Assembly (NCBI RefSeq): GCF_000421965.1
Contig: NZ_ATAY01000035.1
Span: 1 to 37,419, forward strand
Source of the DNA: Ruminiclostridium papyrosolvens C7
Lineage (GTDB): Bacteria; Bacillota; Clostridia; Acetivibrionales; DSM-1351
Direction: 5' to 3'
DNA length: 37,419 nt
Part shown: piece after piece, positions 25,434 to 34,900 of the stretch
How positions within the stretch are numbered: position 1 is the first letter of the stretch
How the letters are laid out: every line of letters begins with the position of its first letter
Made by a program: the position numbers and the translations under genes
Notes under the pieces: generated by a model
Told to the model about the DNA's origin: nothing
Database searches by the model: none
The model's input: the letters and a program-made list of their open reading frames with translations, nothing else

Positions 25434-26978
25434 TTATTTGGACAGCGTCTTTTGGCTGACTTTAATTATTACAAATTCTGCCGGTTTAACAGGAGCTACA
25501 CCGACTTCTATTACCAATTGACCTGCATCTCTTGATGCCGGAGGATTGTTTTCCTCGTCTACTTTAACGAAGAATGCCTCTTCCTGGGTGGAACCATAGA
25601 GTGCTCCGTCTCTCCACACCCTTGTCAGGAAAGCTGATATGTTTCTCTTTACCTTTCCCCAAAGAGTTGGCTCATTTGGTTCAAAAACTACCCATTGACT
25701 TGCCTTGTCAACTGATTCTTCAATATACATCATCAGACGCCTGATATTTATATAACGCCATTCTGAATCAGATGAGAGAGTTCTGGCACCCCAGATACAA
25801 ATTCCCTCAGGTAAAGAACGGATTACATTTATACCTATAGGATTGAGAAGTTCCTGTTCCCCCTTAGTTACTATCTTTTCAACACCTACTACTGTGTCAA
25901 GATATCCGTCGGTAGTTCCGGCAGGAGCTTTGTGTACCCCTCTTGCTGAATCAACATATGCATATGTACCTACAACTGAACCTGAAGGTGGAATGAGCTT
26001 TTTCTTTCCTGTAAGCGGATCGTTGATAAATACCCATGGATAATACAATGCGCCATAGGAAGAGTTAAATGAGTTGCCTGCATAGTCTCCCGCACCCTCT
26101 TTGAAGTCCTTTACTTCCTGAGGTGTCAAGCCATGTGGAGGGTCAATAACATAGAAGCAGTCCTTTCTGTTCTTGCAGTAATTTAGTATTGCAAGAATAA
26201 TGCTTCTGTTAGAATCCATATTTGCAACGTCAGGAGCTGCAAGTATATTAATTTCGTCAATAGGTGTAAATGCATTGATTCCCAACTTTTGGTTTTGGCT
26301 GTCAATGTACTCTACGTATGATATTCCATCAACGCCATTTTCTAATTCTGTAAAATTATCCCCTTCTGTAAACATTGGAACCTTGTCCATGTTATCAACT
26401 TTTTTAAGATCCACCAATGGTGTTACGCTGATAAATGATGATACCTCATTGATTTTCTCTTCAAAGTTGGTTATAAGTAAATTGTCAAATGTTTCAACAA
26501 GTTCCCCGTCGACATCTTCTCCAACATACTCATCGCTGAATGAACTCTTCTCTGTATACTTGATATTGAGTTTGAAACCGTTTATCTGTCCGTTTGTTGA
26601 ACTGCTTATTTGAAAGGAAATTCTATTACCCCAGTTTCCTTCAGAACGGGCACTGATTTCGAATAAGTTTGCTCCCTGATCATCCTTGACAATGCTATAA
26701 GACTTCTTTGCATCTTCTGATGCAGCTCTTACAACATAGCAGGATGTTCCTCCTTCCGCAAAGAAATTGTACACGGCATAAGCAAGGTATGCATTTGGGA
26801 TAAATCCTCCAAACTCACTGACATACTGGCTCCAATTTGTAACCAGAATAGCTTTACCAATGACACCTTTCTCAGCAATTCCGATAAAAGCACCCACCGC
26901 TGTACCTACGCCTTCTATCGGCTTCACTCCGCTGGAAACTTCTTCTACATAAACTCCTGGTGATAAATAATTTGGCAT
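25434..26978 (-). CDS. Contractile tail sheath protein (Afp2-4-like)
   Basis: A 514-aa sheath protein. The start PNYLSPGVYVEEVSSGVKPIEGVGTAVGAFIGIAEKG is diagnostic of the tail sheath family. The middle carries DGISYVEYIDS, INILAAPDVANMDSN and ALYYPWVFINDPLTGKKKLIPPSGSVVGTYAYVDSARGVHKAPAG, and the C terminus has NVIRSLPEGICIWGARTLSSDSEWRYINIRRLMMYIEESVDKASQWVVFEPNEPTLWGKVKRNISAFLTRVWRDGALYG, all conserved in sheath proteins. Only one sheath gene is present, against three in Afp/PVC. The ATG at 26978 has AAGGAGG 8 bases upstream; the 123-base gap before it is the first break after the cap gene and could hold a promoter, though no clear one is seen. Confidence 0.96.
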   Translation of the reverse strand: MPNYLSPGVYVEEVSSGVKPIEGVGTAVGAFIGIAEKGVIGKAILVTNWSQYVSEFGGFIPNAYLAYAVYNFFAEGGTSCYVVRAASEDAKKSYSIVKDDQGANLFEISARSEGNWGNRISFQISSSTNGQINGFKLNIKYTEKSSFSDEYVGEDVDGELVETFDNLLITNFEEKINEVSSFISVTPLVDLKKVDNMDKVPMFTEGDNFTELENGVDGISYVEYIDSQNQKLGINAFTPIDEINILAAPDVANMDSNRSIILAILNYCKNRKDCFYVIDPPHGLTPQEVKDFKEGAGDYAGNSFNSSYGALYYPWVFINDPLTGKKKLIPPSGSVVGTYAYVDSARGVHKAPAGTTDGYLDTVVGVEKIVTKGEQELLNPIGINVIRSLPEGICIWGARTLSSDSEWRYINIRRLMMYIEESVDKASQWVVFEPNEPTLWGKVKRNISAFLTRVWRDGALYGSTQEEAFFVKVDEENNPPASRDAGQLVIEVGVAPVKPAEFVIIKVSQKTLSK

Positions 26979-27101
26979 TTCAAGTCCTCCTTGTTATAAC
27001 TGTTTTTATGGTCCTTCTGTTGAATAGACCTATATGCCCTCGCTATATTTTTCAATACGCGAAATCATATTCTTAATTTTGCATAATCTCTGGTTGAATC
27101 A

Positions 27102-27710
27102 TCATGTATTCTTTTTAGATAATTCGGCATGGGTTTTTAAATTATAATATTTTGGTGTTGGTTCCTCTGTAATTAATGGCAATGTAATTATCTTTTCAGC
27201 CGGCATCCTTACCGCAGATACCAGATAAGACAGGCTTAACTTTGCCGGTTTTCCCGGGAATACTTCCCATAACTGCTTAATATCCTGAAGCGATAAATTA
27301 TTGTAGGATATCCTAATTTGTTCGTTTCCGCATACTGCCAGATTTCCTTTAAGGTCATCTCCACTGAGCACCGCGTGCTCATGAAACAGTTGAAATAGTT
27401 TTCCCAAAATCAATAGTTCAGTATCTCTGTCCTTTGCATATGGGGTCATAAGATAATACAGGTCAAGATAGGAGGGAGGGTCAAATAACTGGTTTGTCCC
27501 TGGTATACGTTCTCTCTCACTGTTTCTCATGCTATGGCTTTCGGTAAGGTAATACAAGCATAATGAAAGAGTCATGTTTGCTGAATCTACATCGCTTGGT
27601 GAACCGAAGGTTATGTAACTGTCATCATTTAATTCCGGAACATTTGTTTTAATCAAAGCCTTCAGGCTTGCACTGACATCTCTGATTACTGTACGGGTTT
27701 CCACAGCCAT
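27102..27710 (-). CDS. DUF4255 cap/terminator protein (Afp16-like)
   Basis: A 202-aa protein matching the Pvc16 N-terminal domain family (DUF4255): VIRDVSASLKALIKTNVPEL, ITFGSPSDV, LSLCLYYLTESHSMRNSER, PPSYLDLYYLMTPYAKDRDTELLILGKLFQLFHEHAVL and LWEVFPGKPAKLSLSYLVSAVRM. In Afp, Afp16 terminates tube and sheath and fixes particle length. The gene directly follows the ATPase gene (adjacent stop and ATG region with GAGGTGGTGG as ribosome site). Confidence 0.93.
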   Translation of the reverse strand: MAVETRTVIRDVSASLKALIKTNVPELNDDSYITFGSPSDVDSANMTLSLCLYYLTESHSMRNSERERIPGTNQLFDPPSYLDLYYLMTPYAKDRDTELLILGKLFQLFHEHAVLSGDDLKGNLAVCGNEQIRISYNNLSLQDIKQLWEVFPGKPAKLSLSYLVSAVRMPAEKIITLPLITEEPTPKYYNLKTHAELSKKNT

Positions 27711-29945
27711 TTATTCCACCACCTCAATCAGTTGATAATATGGGGCAAAATCCGATTTCAAAAAGGTTTTACCCATTTTTTTGTATTCTCTTTTTGCCGC
27801 CTGCATAATTTGCTTTATCCCTATGGGGCACCCTGCATGGGCAGCATAAAAAGCTGCATTTAATGCTATATTTTTTATATTTCCCCCTGCCATAACAAAT
27901 TTCTCTGCCAGAAAATCATAATCCAGCTTGTCCTCTACCGGAGCCCCGGAAGGAAATATACTCAACCATATAAGCTTGCGCTGTTCCTTATCAGGAAATG
28001 GGAATGCTACGTTAAAGTGCAATCTTCTCAAGAAAGCTTCATCAATGTTCTGGTTCAGGTTTGTTGCCAGAATAACTATTCCCTTGTATTCTTCCATTCT
28101 TTGAAGCAGATAGCCTATTTCAACATTTGCATATCGGTCATGAGAATCTTTGACTTCGGAACGTTTTCCAAACAGAGCATCGGCTTCGTCGAAAAACAGT
28201 ATGACATTTGAGGTCTCGGCCTCGTGAAATATTTCTCCAAGATTTTTTTCCGTTTCTCCGATATACTTGCTTACAACTCTTGAGACGTCAATCTTATATA
28301 TTTCAAGGCCTATTTCATTTGCGATAACCTCTGCTGCCATTGTTTTCCCACTGCCCGGGGGACCTGAGAACATAATATTTAATCCTTTTCCCAGTGCGAG
28401 GCGCTTTTCAAATCCCCATTTTTCATAAACGATTGAACGGTATTTTACCTGCCTGCATATTTCTTTCATTTGCAACATTTGATCTTCAGGCAAAACAAGC
28501 ATATCCATTGTGTAAAGTGTATCTATCTTTTTTGCCAATTCGCCAAGTTTTCTGTTTGATTGAGTATAGCAGGCATTTGTAAGGTCATTTGTCTCAATCC
28601 TTCCATCGCTGGCTCCATTCCATACCGAATAGTTTTCACCCAATCTAAGAACATTTTCAATCTGACCAGGTGTAAAACGGAAAACTTCAGAGAAATTATT
28701 GAGGTTTAGATTTGCATCCAACTGATATTTTCTGCCAAGTTCCTGCCAGTATTTTTTTCTTTCTGTTGCGGAAGGATATGGATATTCCACTGCAACATAG
28801 GCAAACCTGCAGTCGGTATTTGTTAAATGCCACTGAGTTCTTCCGAGAATGAATGTTGTTTCAGAAAACTCATGAAGCATTTGCAGGATTCTGTTGATTC
28901 TTATCTGCTGGCTTCTTTCTTCTGAAACCAATAGTTGAAAGTTTTCAAGACAGAGAATACCGTCGCTTATTCTAATCTGCCTGCCAAGCAGCCGAAGAAT
29001 TTCATCAAAAGGTAAGTCAGAGCTTAATATCTTTTCTAAATCCGCTACAATAAGGGGTAACCCCAGGTGCTCACATACTGATAGTACATATTCTTTTTTA
29101 CCGGCTCCGTCAGGGCCATAGAAGTACAGTATTTGATTTCTTTTTGTCCTTCCATTCCTGTAATAGTCGATAAAACGTAGTATTCTGACATTTTCAGAAT
29201 TAGTGCTGATGTTTTCTCTTTGCCCTGTTTTAATCAGTTCAGCTACATGTATTAACCGTGAATCAAGGATATTGATATCCAGTAAATAGTTGACTACCCA
29301 ATCATCCAATTTTAGGTGACGTGATATTAGCGGAATGCAGTTATCTGATAAATCATTCCCACTTTCCAGCAAAAGCCTGACCAAAGGTGCTTGCAGACTG
29401 AAGACTTTTCTTCCTTCAAATCTTTCATCCTCTGATGATATAAATATCTTCATCAACAGGTTAATGCTTGGAGTTTTTATTGAAGTATCATTCTCAAAAT
29501 AGCCGTATACCTTTTCATATTTTGGATCTATCTCAGGGGCTATGCAGGCAACAAGACATCTTTGTTCAAAGAGACTCAGGCTGAGTAATTTTGATATGTA
29601 CAGTAGTGAAATGTATCTTCCGCATGCTCTGGTTGCTTCAAGCCTTTTGGCAATTTGATAGTCCATCTCGATAATCTTGTCTTCTATCAAGATTTCCTGA
29701 TCAAATGTATTTTCTTCTTCCAAAAGATCGCATATTTCCTCTTTTGACAAAACCACACCGGCATATGATGTTGTACTTCCCACTTCTGTATCATCCCGGA
29801 TATACCGTCTGAATATTAAATCCAGACGTCTTAATTCGTCCGATAGGTATTCTCGGCTTGAAACATATGCGATTGCTTCCTGTGTACTTTCCGTACTGCC
29901 CTGATTTTTAGGGATGCCTGTTGCATTGTTTTCTGAACTTATCAT
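27711..29945 (-). CDS. AAA+ ATPase of the eCIS (Afp15-like) with two AAA modules
   Basis: A 744-aa AAA+ ATPase. The C-terminal module is intact: Walker A GPPGSGKT near residue 525, Walker B ILFFDEADALFGKRSE near 580, sensor 1 ILATNLN and the arginine-finger region FLRRLHFNVAFPFPD. A second, degenerate AAA module lies near residues 265-420: FYGPDGAGKKEYVL has a Walker A-like loop ending GKK instead of GKT/S, so it may bind but not hydrolyse ATP. The N-terminal 200 residues are a helical domain. In other eCIS the ATPase is needed for particle assembly or maturation. I prefer the ATG at 29945 (AAAGG upstream); ATG 29960 and TTG 29963 are in frame but lack a ribosome site. Confidence 0.93.
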   Translation of the reverse strand: MISSENNATGIPKNQGSTESTQEAIAYVSSREYLSDELRRLDLIFRRYIRDDTEVGSTTSYAGVVLSKEEICDLLEEENTFDQEILIEDKIIEMDYQIAKRLEATRACGRYISLLYISKLLSLSLFEQRCLVACIAPEIDPKYEKVYGYFENDTSIKTPSINLLMKIFISSEDERFEGRKVFSLQAPLVRLLLESGNDLSDNCIPLISRHLKLDDWVVNYLLDINILDSRLIHVAELIKTGQRENISTNSENVRILRFIDYYRNGRTKRNQILYFYGPDGAGKKEYVLSVCEHLGLPLIVADLEKILSSDLPFDEILRLLGRQIRISDGILCLENFQLLVSEERSQQIRINRILQMLHEFSETTFILGRTQWHLTNTDCRFAYVAVEYPYPSATERKKYWQELGRKYQLDANLNLNNFSEVFRFTPGQIENVLRLGENYSVWNGASDGRIETNDLTNACYTQSNRKLGELAKKIDTLYTMDMLVLPEDQMLQMKEICRQVKYRSIVYEKWGFEKRLALGKGLNIMFSGPPGSGKTMAAEVIANEIGLEIYKIDVSRVVSKYIGETEKNLGEIFHEAETSNVILFFDEADALFGKRSEVKDSHDRYANVEIGYLLQRMEEYKGIVILATNLNQNIDEAFLRRLHFNVAFPFPDKEQRKLIWLSIFPSGAPVEDKLDYDFLAEKFVMAGGNIKNIALNAAFYAAHAGCPIGIKQIMQAAKREYKKMGKTFLKSDFAPYYQLIEVVE

Positions 29946-30046
29946 TTTTTGGCCTTTCATCAAAGATATGCTTTACTTAGCTTTGGATTTAATCCGTTCA
30001 CTATATATGGAAAATTTATCATGTAATTTACAACTATTATTGAAAA

Positions 30047-30268
30047 TTATTTTTTATCTGTCCTCTTATCATTAATTAATTCTTTCTCCACCGCCTCAAG
30101 CAGCCCAATGACATTTTTGAGTCTGAAATCAGCTGTCCAGTACTCCTGATATAAATTCCCGTATTCGATATCCTGCATTAATTTTTCATCCTGACAGGAA
30201 TTGAATACTACATTGTTTTTTGCCCTGATCTTTTTCAAGAGTTCTATTATGGTCTTGAGTTCTTCCAT
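30047..30268 (-). CDS. Small hypothetical protein opening the eCIS operon
   Basis: A 73-aa, charged, mostly helical protein: MEELKTIIELLKKIRAKNN, then CQDEKLMQDIEYGNLYQEYWTADFRLKNVIGLLEAVEKEL. No family recognised. It has a good ribosome site (AAGGAG, 8 bases from ATG 30268), follows the effector-module terminator and precedes the ATPase by about 100 bases, so it is the first gene of the structural operon. No helix-turn-helix signature is seen; it could be an assembly factor, a cargo adaptor or a regulator. Confidence 0.7.
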   Translation of the reverse strand: MEELKTIIELLKKIRAKNNVVFNSCQDEKLMQDIEYGNLYQEYWTADFRLKNVIGLLEAVEKELINDKRTDKK

Positions 30269-30284
30269 GAGGAGTTCTCCTTCT

Positions 30285-30312
30285 TGTTTTTTGATTTATA
30301 ACTTCTCACTTT
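30285..30312 (-). promoter_or_regulatory. Weak candidate promoter of the eCIS operon
   Basis: Between the terminator hairpin and the ATG at 30268, the minus strand has TATAAAT about 20 bases before the ribosome site, with TTTTTA 17 bases upstream of it. The -10 is good but the -35 is poor, so an activator or an alternative sigma factor may be needed. Limits are approximate. Confidence 0.25.
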
Positions 30313-30340
30313 CTAAGTAAAAAATATTTTTTGTTTAACA

Positions 30341-30392
30341 ACTAAAAAAAGGCAGTTACACAATAAATATTGTTTATTGTGTAACTGCCTTT
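30341..30392 (-). terminator. Strong intrinsic terminator after the effector module
   Basis: AAAGGCAGTTACACAATAAA (30348-30367) and its exact reverse complement (30373-30392) form a perfect 20-bp stem with a 5-base loop. On the minus strand the stem is followed by a seven-T run (30350-30344, partly shared with the stem). It separates the effector/immunity module from the structural operon. Confidence 0.9.
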
Positions 30393-30403
30393 AATAGGTG
30401 GAT

Positions 30404-31041
30404 TTGGTTAATAGGGCCCTTGGAGCGGCTTCATCAGACTTTGTTCAGGGCCAGACCCGGCAATTTTGTCAAACAGCCTGTCTGCAAATGGTATGTACTG
30501 TCTTACCAGCTCTACTATTGATTTTCCTGCTATAGCTTCTATTCCTTTGAATACTGCTTTGATTAGTGCTGATAGCGGATGCGAAATAATGAAGTTCAGT
30601 ACCATGTCCACAGCCTTGTTGGCTATTAACTTCATTAACTGTGCAGGCTGTCCCAGTATTACTACCTTTGACTTGATGCTGCCTGCTATTTCTTTGAGCT
30701 TACCCTTTACACTGCCAAAGAAGCTTCCGACTGCATCTTTCGGTTTTCCGGCGCCTTAACTTAAGGTCTCTACAGGATTTCCAACCACATCCATTGCTTT
30801 TACTGCTCCGGCATATATTGCACTAAAAGGTTGCAAACCATGGTTTTGCGGCTATGTTAATTACTCCGAGTATCTTTCCTACTCCACCCGCAATCTTGTT
30901 ATATACTCCTTTAAATACATTGAATACAGATGATAGTGCATGAAGAACTTTGACCAGTCCCTTTTCTGCACGTCCTGATGCAGGTTCTTTTTCGTCCTTG
31001 CTCTCTTTGGGCAGTCCTGTTATAGCTGTGTTTACAAGCAT
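30404..31041 (-). pseudogene. Decayed partial copy of the 1376-aa effector (middle region)
   Basis: About 610 bases are nearly identical to 32996-33620 inside the effector gene. The copy begins at TGLPKESKDEK and ends at SLMKPLQGP. It is not a working gene: relative to the full gene it lacks 9 bases (KDK missing from DEKDKKEPAS), has an extra base near 30830 that shifts frame (AAAAGG against AAAGG), a stop created near 30758 (TTAACTTAAGG against TTCGCTGAGGG) and an extra base at the 3' edge giving GPY-stop. Two short open frames (30408-30635 and 30823-31041) are its remains. It sits downstream of the immunity gene, where polymorphic toxin loci often keep orphan cassettes; here the toxin tip itself is missing. 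Confidence 0.88.
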
Positions 31042-31264
31042 GAGTAATAAAGGAAGGCTTACATATTTTAAAAATAAAAAAGCCTCAACAGAGAATAATC
31101 TCTATTAAGACCTGATTTAATAATTTGCTAGACTTCCATCTAACACAAGCCTACATTCGTAGGCAAAATATTAATTAACTACTCATATACAATGAATTTA
31201 TCATTATTATGCTGAATATTACTAGGAACTAGGCTATTTATTCAGTTGAGATTTCTATCGATTT
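31042..31264. other. Intergenic region with a short hairpin
   Basis: No gene seen. GCCTAC (31149-31154) and GTAGGC (31159-31164) form a perfect 6-bp stem with a 4-base loop, about 100 bases after the immunity gene's stop; without a T run it is only a weak terminator candidate. The rest is AT-rich. Confidence 0.4.
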
Positions 31265-31918
31265 TTAATCATTAGAACTTGGCTCTAATCTCAATATCGA
31301 CCCTACTTGTCCTAATTTCTTAATGCGTGATATCGCTTTTGCATACGGAACATTTCGCACTAAAATAAATGGTGGCTGTTTTGAACACTTAAGAAGCTCT
31401 CCAATTGATATATCAATTTCTAGAATTTTTTTAATTACCAATAAATCTTTTGTTCCTCCAACAGGCATTTTCTCCAAAATAATATTATGAAGTTCAATAT
31501 ATGATCTAATTTCTTCAGTCTCTGATGTCCTAATGCTACAGCCTGTAGAAATCCATTCACTCAAATCATTAGTAATTACTTCAGGTTCATCTTTAGGATT
31601 CATATAACCGCTATCAACAGCAATTACTTCCTTTGATGCTCTGTCAGCTTCCATTAAAAATACTTTTCCTCCACTATTATCCCCTATAGCGACATAACCT
31701 CTAGCATACTTATCAACTTCCCATGTTTGGTTTCTCTCAACTAATTCATCTGTTCCATAAAGTCCAATTCCCTGCCCGTTTATAAATCCATTTGTAATGC
31801 TTAATAATTGTCGGTATACTTTAGGTAAAAAAACCCCTAATTCGACTTCGACCGAATTTATTTCATCAGTATTTGCAGGATTATTTTTTTTTAAGCCAAT
31901 TATTTTTGTTATATCCAT
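31265..31918 (-). CDS. SUKH (SMI1/KNR4) family immunity protein
   Basis: A 217-aa protein from the ATG at 31918, chosen because AAGGAG lies 9 bases upstream; an in-frame start at 31963 lacks one. Residues 1-140 match the SUKH fold: VEVELGVFLPKVYRQLLSITNGF, GIGLYGTDELVERN, ARGYVAIGDNSGGKVFLMEAD, EVIAVDSGYM and LSEWISTGC. SUKH proteins are the commonest immunity proteins of bacterial polymorphic toxins and often pair with HNH-type nucleases. The C-terminal 75 residues are extra, with no recognised domain. It starts 69 bases downstream of the toxin gene's stop, so it probably binds and neutralises that nuclease in the producer's cytoplasm. Confidence 0.87.
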   Translation of the reverse strand: MDITKIIGLKKNNPANTDEINSVEVELGVFLPKVYRQLLSITNGFINGQGIGLYGTDELVERNQTWEVDKYARGYVAIGDNSGGKVFLMEADRASKEVIAVDSGYMNPKDEPEVITNDLSEWISTGCSIRTSETEEIRSYIELHNIILEKMPVGGTKDLLVIKKILEIDISIGELLKCSKQPPFILVRNVPYAKAISRIKKLGQVGSILRLEPSSND

Positions 31919-31986
31919 TTTGTTTTTCTCCTTTCCACAACAAAATATATTAGTATAAGTCATACAGTAGCTATATATTCTCTATT

Positions 31987-34900
31987 TTACTTAAATGCAT
32001 CTATACTATCAAAATATTTGTAAGCCCTTTCAATTGCCTTTCTCGCTAATTTAGCATTTACACCTGCATTAATCAGTTCTCTATATCCTACATCAAATTC
32101 ATGCTGTATAGTTGTATCAAAGCCTTCCCTATTCCTACGAGCTCTTTGTGCTGCCGAAACCTTTGCATGACTCATACCTGAGCTGGATTCTAATAGTATT
32201 GCGGGTGCATCATTTTCATTATACAATTTATTATTTTTTTTGGCCCAACGTTTTGCCCATTCATTCTGAATTGGATGATGTGACTGCACCTGATTGTCAG
32301 TTTTTGACCTGCTATAGCCTGGAGCACGATTTTCACCTGGACTTAGATTTCCATGCCTATCAACATCCCCTATTTTATAGCCACCGGGTCTTTTTGGACC
32401 ACCCCCATTTGCCCCCTTAGCTTTCTGAGCAACAGCGATAATCTTATTATTATCTGATTCTTTTACATCTTTTTCGTTTTTACGTTCCTCTTCATTAACC
32501 GCTTTAACTAATTCTCCATCATTTGGTAAAACTCCTGCTGCTATCTGTCCCTGAATAGTATTTTTATTACTCGCCATCATTACAACATTCTTATTCTTAC
32601 CTTTTTCCACCCACAGTTCATGGCTTTCATTTCCAAGCTTGAATTTGACCTTTGGAGTAAGCATTTTCCCTATTAGGGCTTTTGCTCCGCCTGCCACTTT
32701 GCTTGCAAGGTTTTTGCCCAGTTTGGCGATATTTCTTAATCCTATTGCATAGAGTTTTGTATGTACTCCCGTTAACAATATGCCCAGGAAGTCGCCTCCA
32801 CCTTTTGGTCCTTCTTTGCTTTTTCCCTTGGTGTCGCCTTTACTGTTTGCTTTGCTGCCTCCTGCTTTGCCTATGCCCATTGCTGTAACGAGTTTTGCTC
32901 CGCTGCCCAGAGTAGATGTGGCTGACTGCTCTGCATTGTTTACCATGCCTGTTGCTCCGTTGGTTGCCTCGTCTATCATTCCATTTACATTGTTTATAGG
33001 TCCTTGAAGCGGCTTCATCAGACTTTGTACAGGGCCTGACCCGGCAATTTTGTCAAACAGCTTATCTGCAAATGGTATGTACTGTCTTACCAGCTCTACT
33101 ATGGATTTTCCTGCTATAGCTTCTATTCCTTTGAATACTGCTTTGATTAGTGCTGATGGCGGATGCGAAATAATGAAGTTCAGTACCATGTCCACAGCCT
33201 TGTTGGCTATTAACTTCATTAACTGTGCAGGCTGTCCCAGTATTGCTACCTTTGACTTGATGCTGCCTGCTATTTCCTTGAGTTTACCCTTTACACTGCC
33301 AAAGAAGCTTCCGACTGCCTCCTTTAGTTTTCCTGCGCCTTCGCTGAGGGTCTCTACAGGATTTCCAACCACATCCATTGCTTTTACTGCTCCGGCATAT
33401 ATTGCACTAAAGGTTGCAAACCATGGTTTTGCGGCTATATTAATTACTCCGAGTATCTTTCCTACTCCACCTGCAATCTTGTTATATACTCCTTTAAATA
33501 CATTGAATACAGACGATAGTGCATGAAGAACTTTGACCAGTCCCTTTTCTGCACGTCCTGATGCAGGTTCTTTCTTGTCTTTTTCGTCCTTGCTTTCTTT
33601 GGGCAGTCCTGTTAATTCTCCGAACAGTCCTTTTGTAAGGAATCCTGCTATTCCTGCTGCTGACAGTAGCTTTAATACATCCTTGATTTTTATGCTTTTG
33701 ATTGTATTAACAAAGTTCATTACCGAACCTGCTGTACTTAGCAGTTGTGGTAATGTGGTTGCAAGCCATTTTACTATCTGAAGCAGTACACTTCCTCCTC
33801 CTGTTGCAAAGGCAAGAGCTATTTCCGCAGCTATTTCTGCGGCCTCAAGGATTGCTCCGAATATTTTTTTGAAGTCCATGGTGAGGAATTTCTTTATTCC
33901 CGCCATGACTGCCTTGTATATCTTTTGCAAACCGACAAGTAAGCCATCTACAGCTTTTGCCATAAAGTTCAGTGCTGCAGTTACTCCTTTTTTCAGAAGT
34001 GCTGCTGCTTTGTTTACTGCTGCAACCGCTTTATTTACTGCTTTATCTATAAGGTTACATATTTTATTTGCTATTCCCGGGAATTTAGCTAGGAGGGTTT
34101 TTACCAGTCCTTTGAGAACAGTTCCCAATCCCTTTATAGCACTTACTATCAACCTGCGGCCTGCTTCTATTAGTCCAACTGCCAGCTGTTTTGCTTTCTC
34201 AAATATTGTTTTTACTGCTTGACGAAGTTTGTCAAATATAAAGCTGACAGCCTTTGTTATGCCGTCTACAATAGCTTTACCGACTTTCTTTATACCACCC
34301 CATATCTTTCCAACAAGACTCTTAGGTTTTTCTTCTTGCTTCTTTTTCTCTTCATCAGCATCCTTCTTGGCTGTTTTACATTCCTTGTCAGCATCCTTTT
34401 CAGCATTTTTTAGGGTCGTTTTTACTTCGCCCTCTTTTTCGTCCTTTATTTTTCCTACTTCTTTTTTCTTCTTTTCTGTCTCTGCACTGGCATCCTTTTC
34501 ATATCCTTCTGTCGCAGTGTTTATCTCACTTTTCCACTGGTCTCTCAGGCCGCCTACTTCTGCCTTTGTATTTTCCTGCTCCTTTAGCTGAGTACGCTTT
34601 GCTTCTGCTTTATGGTTTTCTATCTGTGCATCTGCATTTGCTTTTGCACTGGAAACTCCTGAGTCAAACTGGGTCTTGCCCTTTTGGAATTCATTTTCCT
34701 TACCCTGCATAAAGCTCTTTAGCTGTGCATTCAATTGAGGGTTTACTCTTGAAGCTACTTCAGGGGATATGGGGGCTTGCTTGTTAATATCAATTCCAAG
34801 TGGAAGTACTCCTCCTATAGCTTTATCCGCTTTTATTGTCGTGGGGTCTTCCTGAGGTGCTATGGCGTTCTCACCAAAATCCTGCTTTGTCTGGTTCAAT

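Noticed and set aside
26979..27101. Promoter in front of the sheath gene
   Set aside because: TTGAAA and TATAGG are present on the minus strand but only 15 bases apart; not convincing by eye.
2053..30268. Prophage or type VI secretion system
   Set aside because: No head, packaging, integration or lysis genes, and no TssJLM membrane complex; DUF4255 and the Afp15-type ATPase point to an eCIS.
30408..30635. Separate 75-aa gene
   Set aside because: Nearly identical to part of the 1376-aa effector and ended by a frame change; it is a pseudogene fragment, as is the 72-aa frame at 30823-31041.
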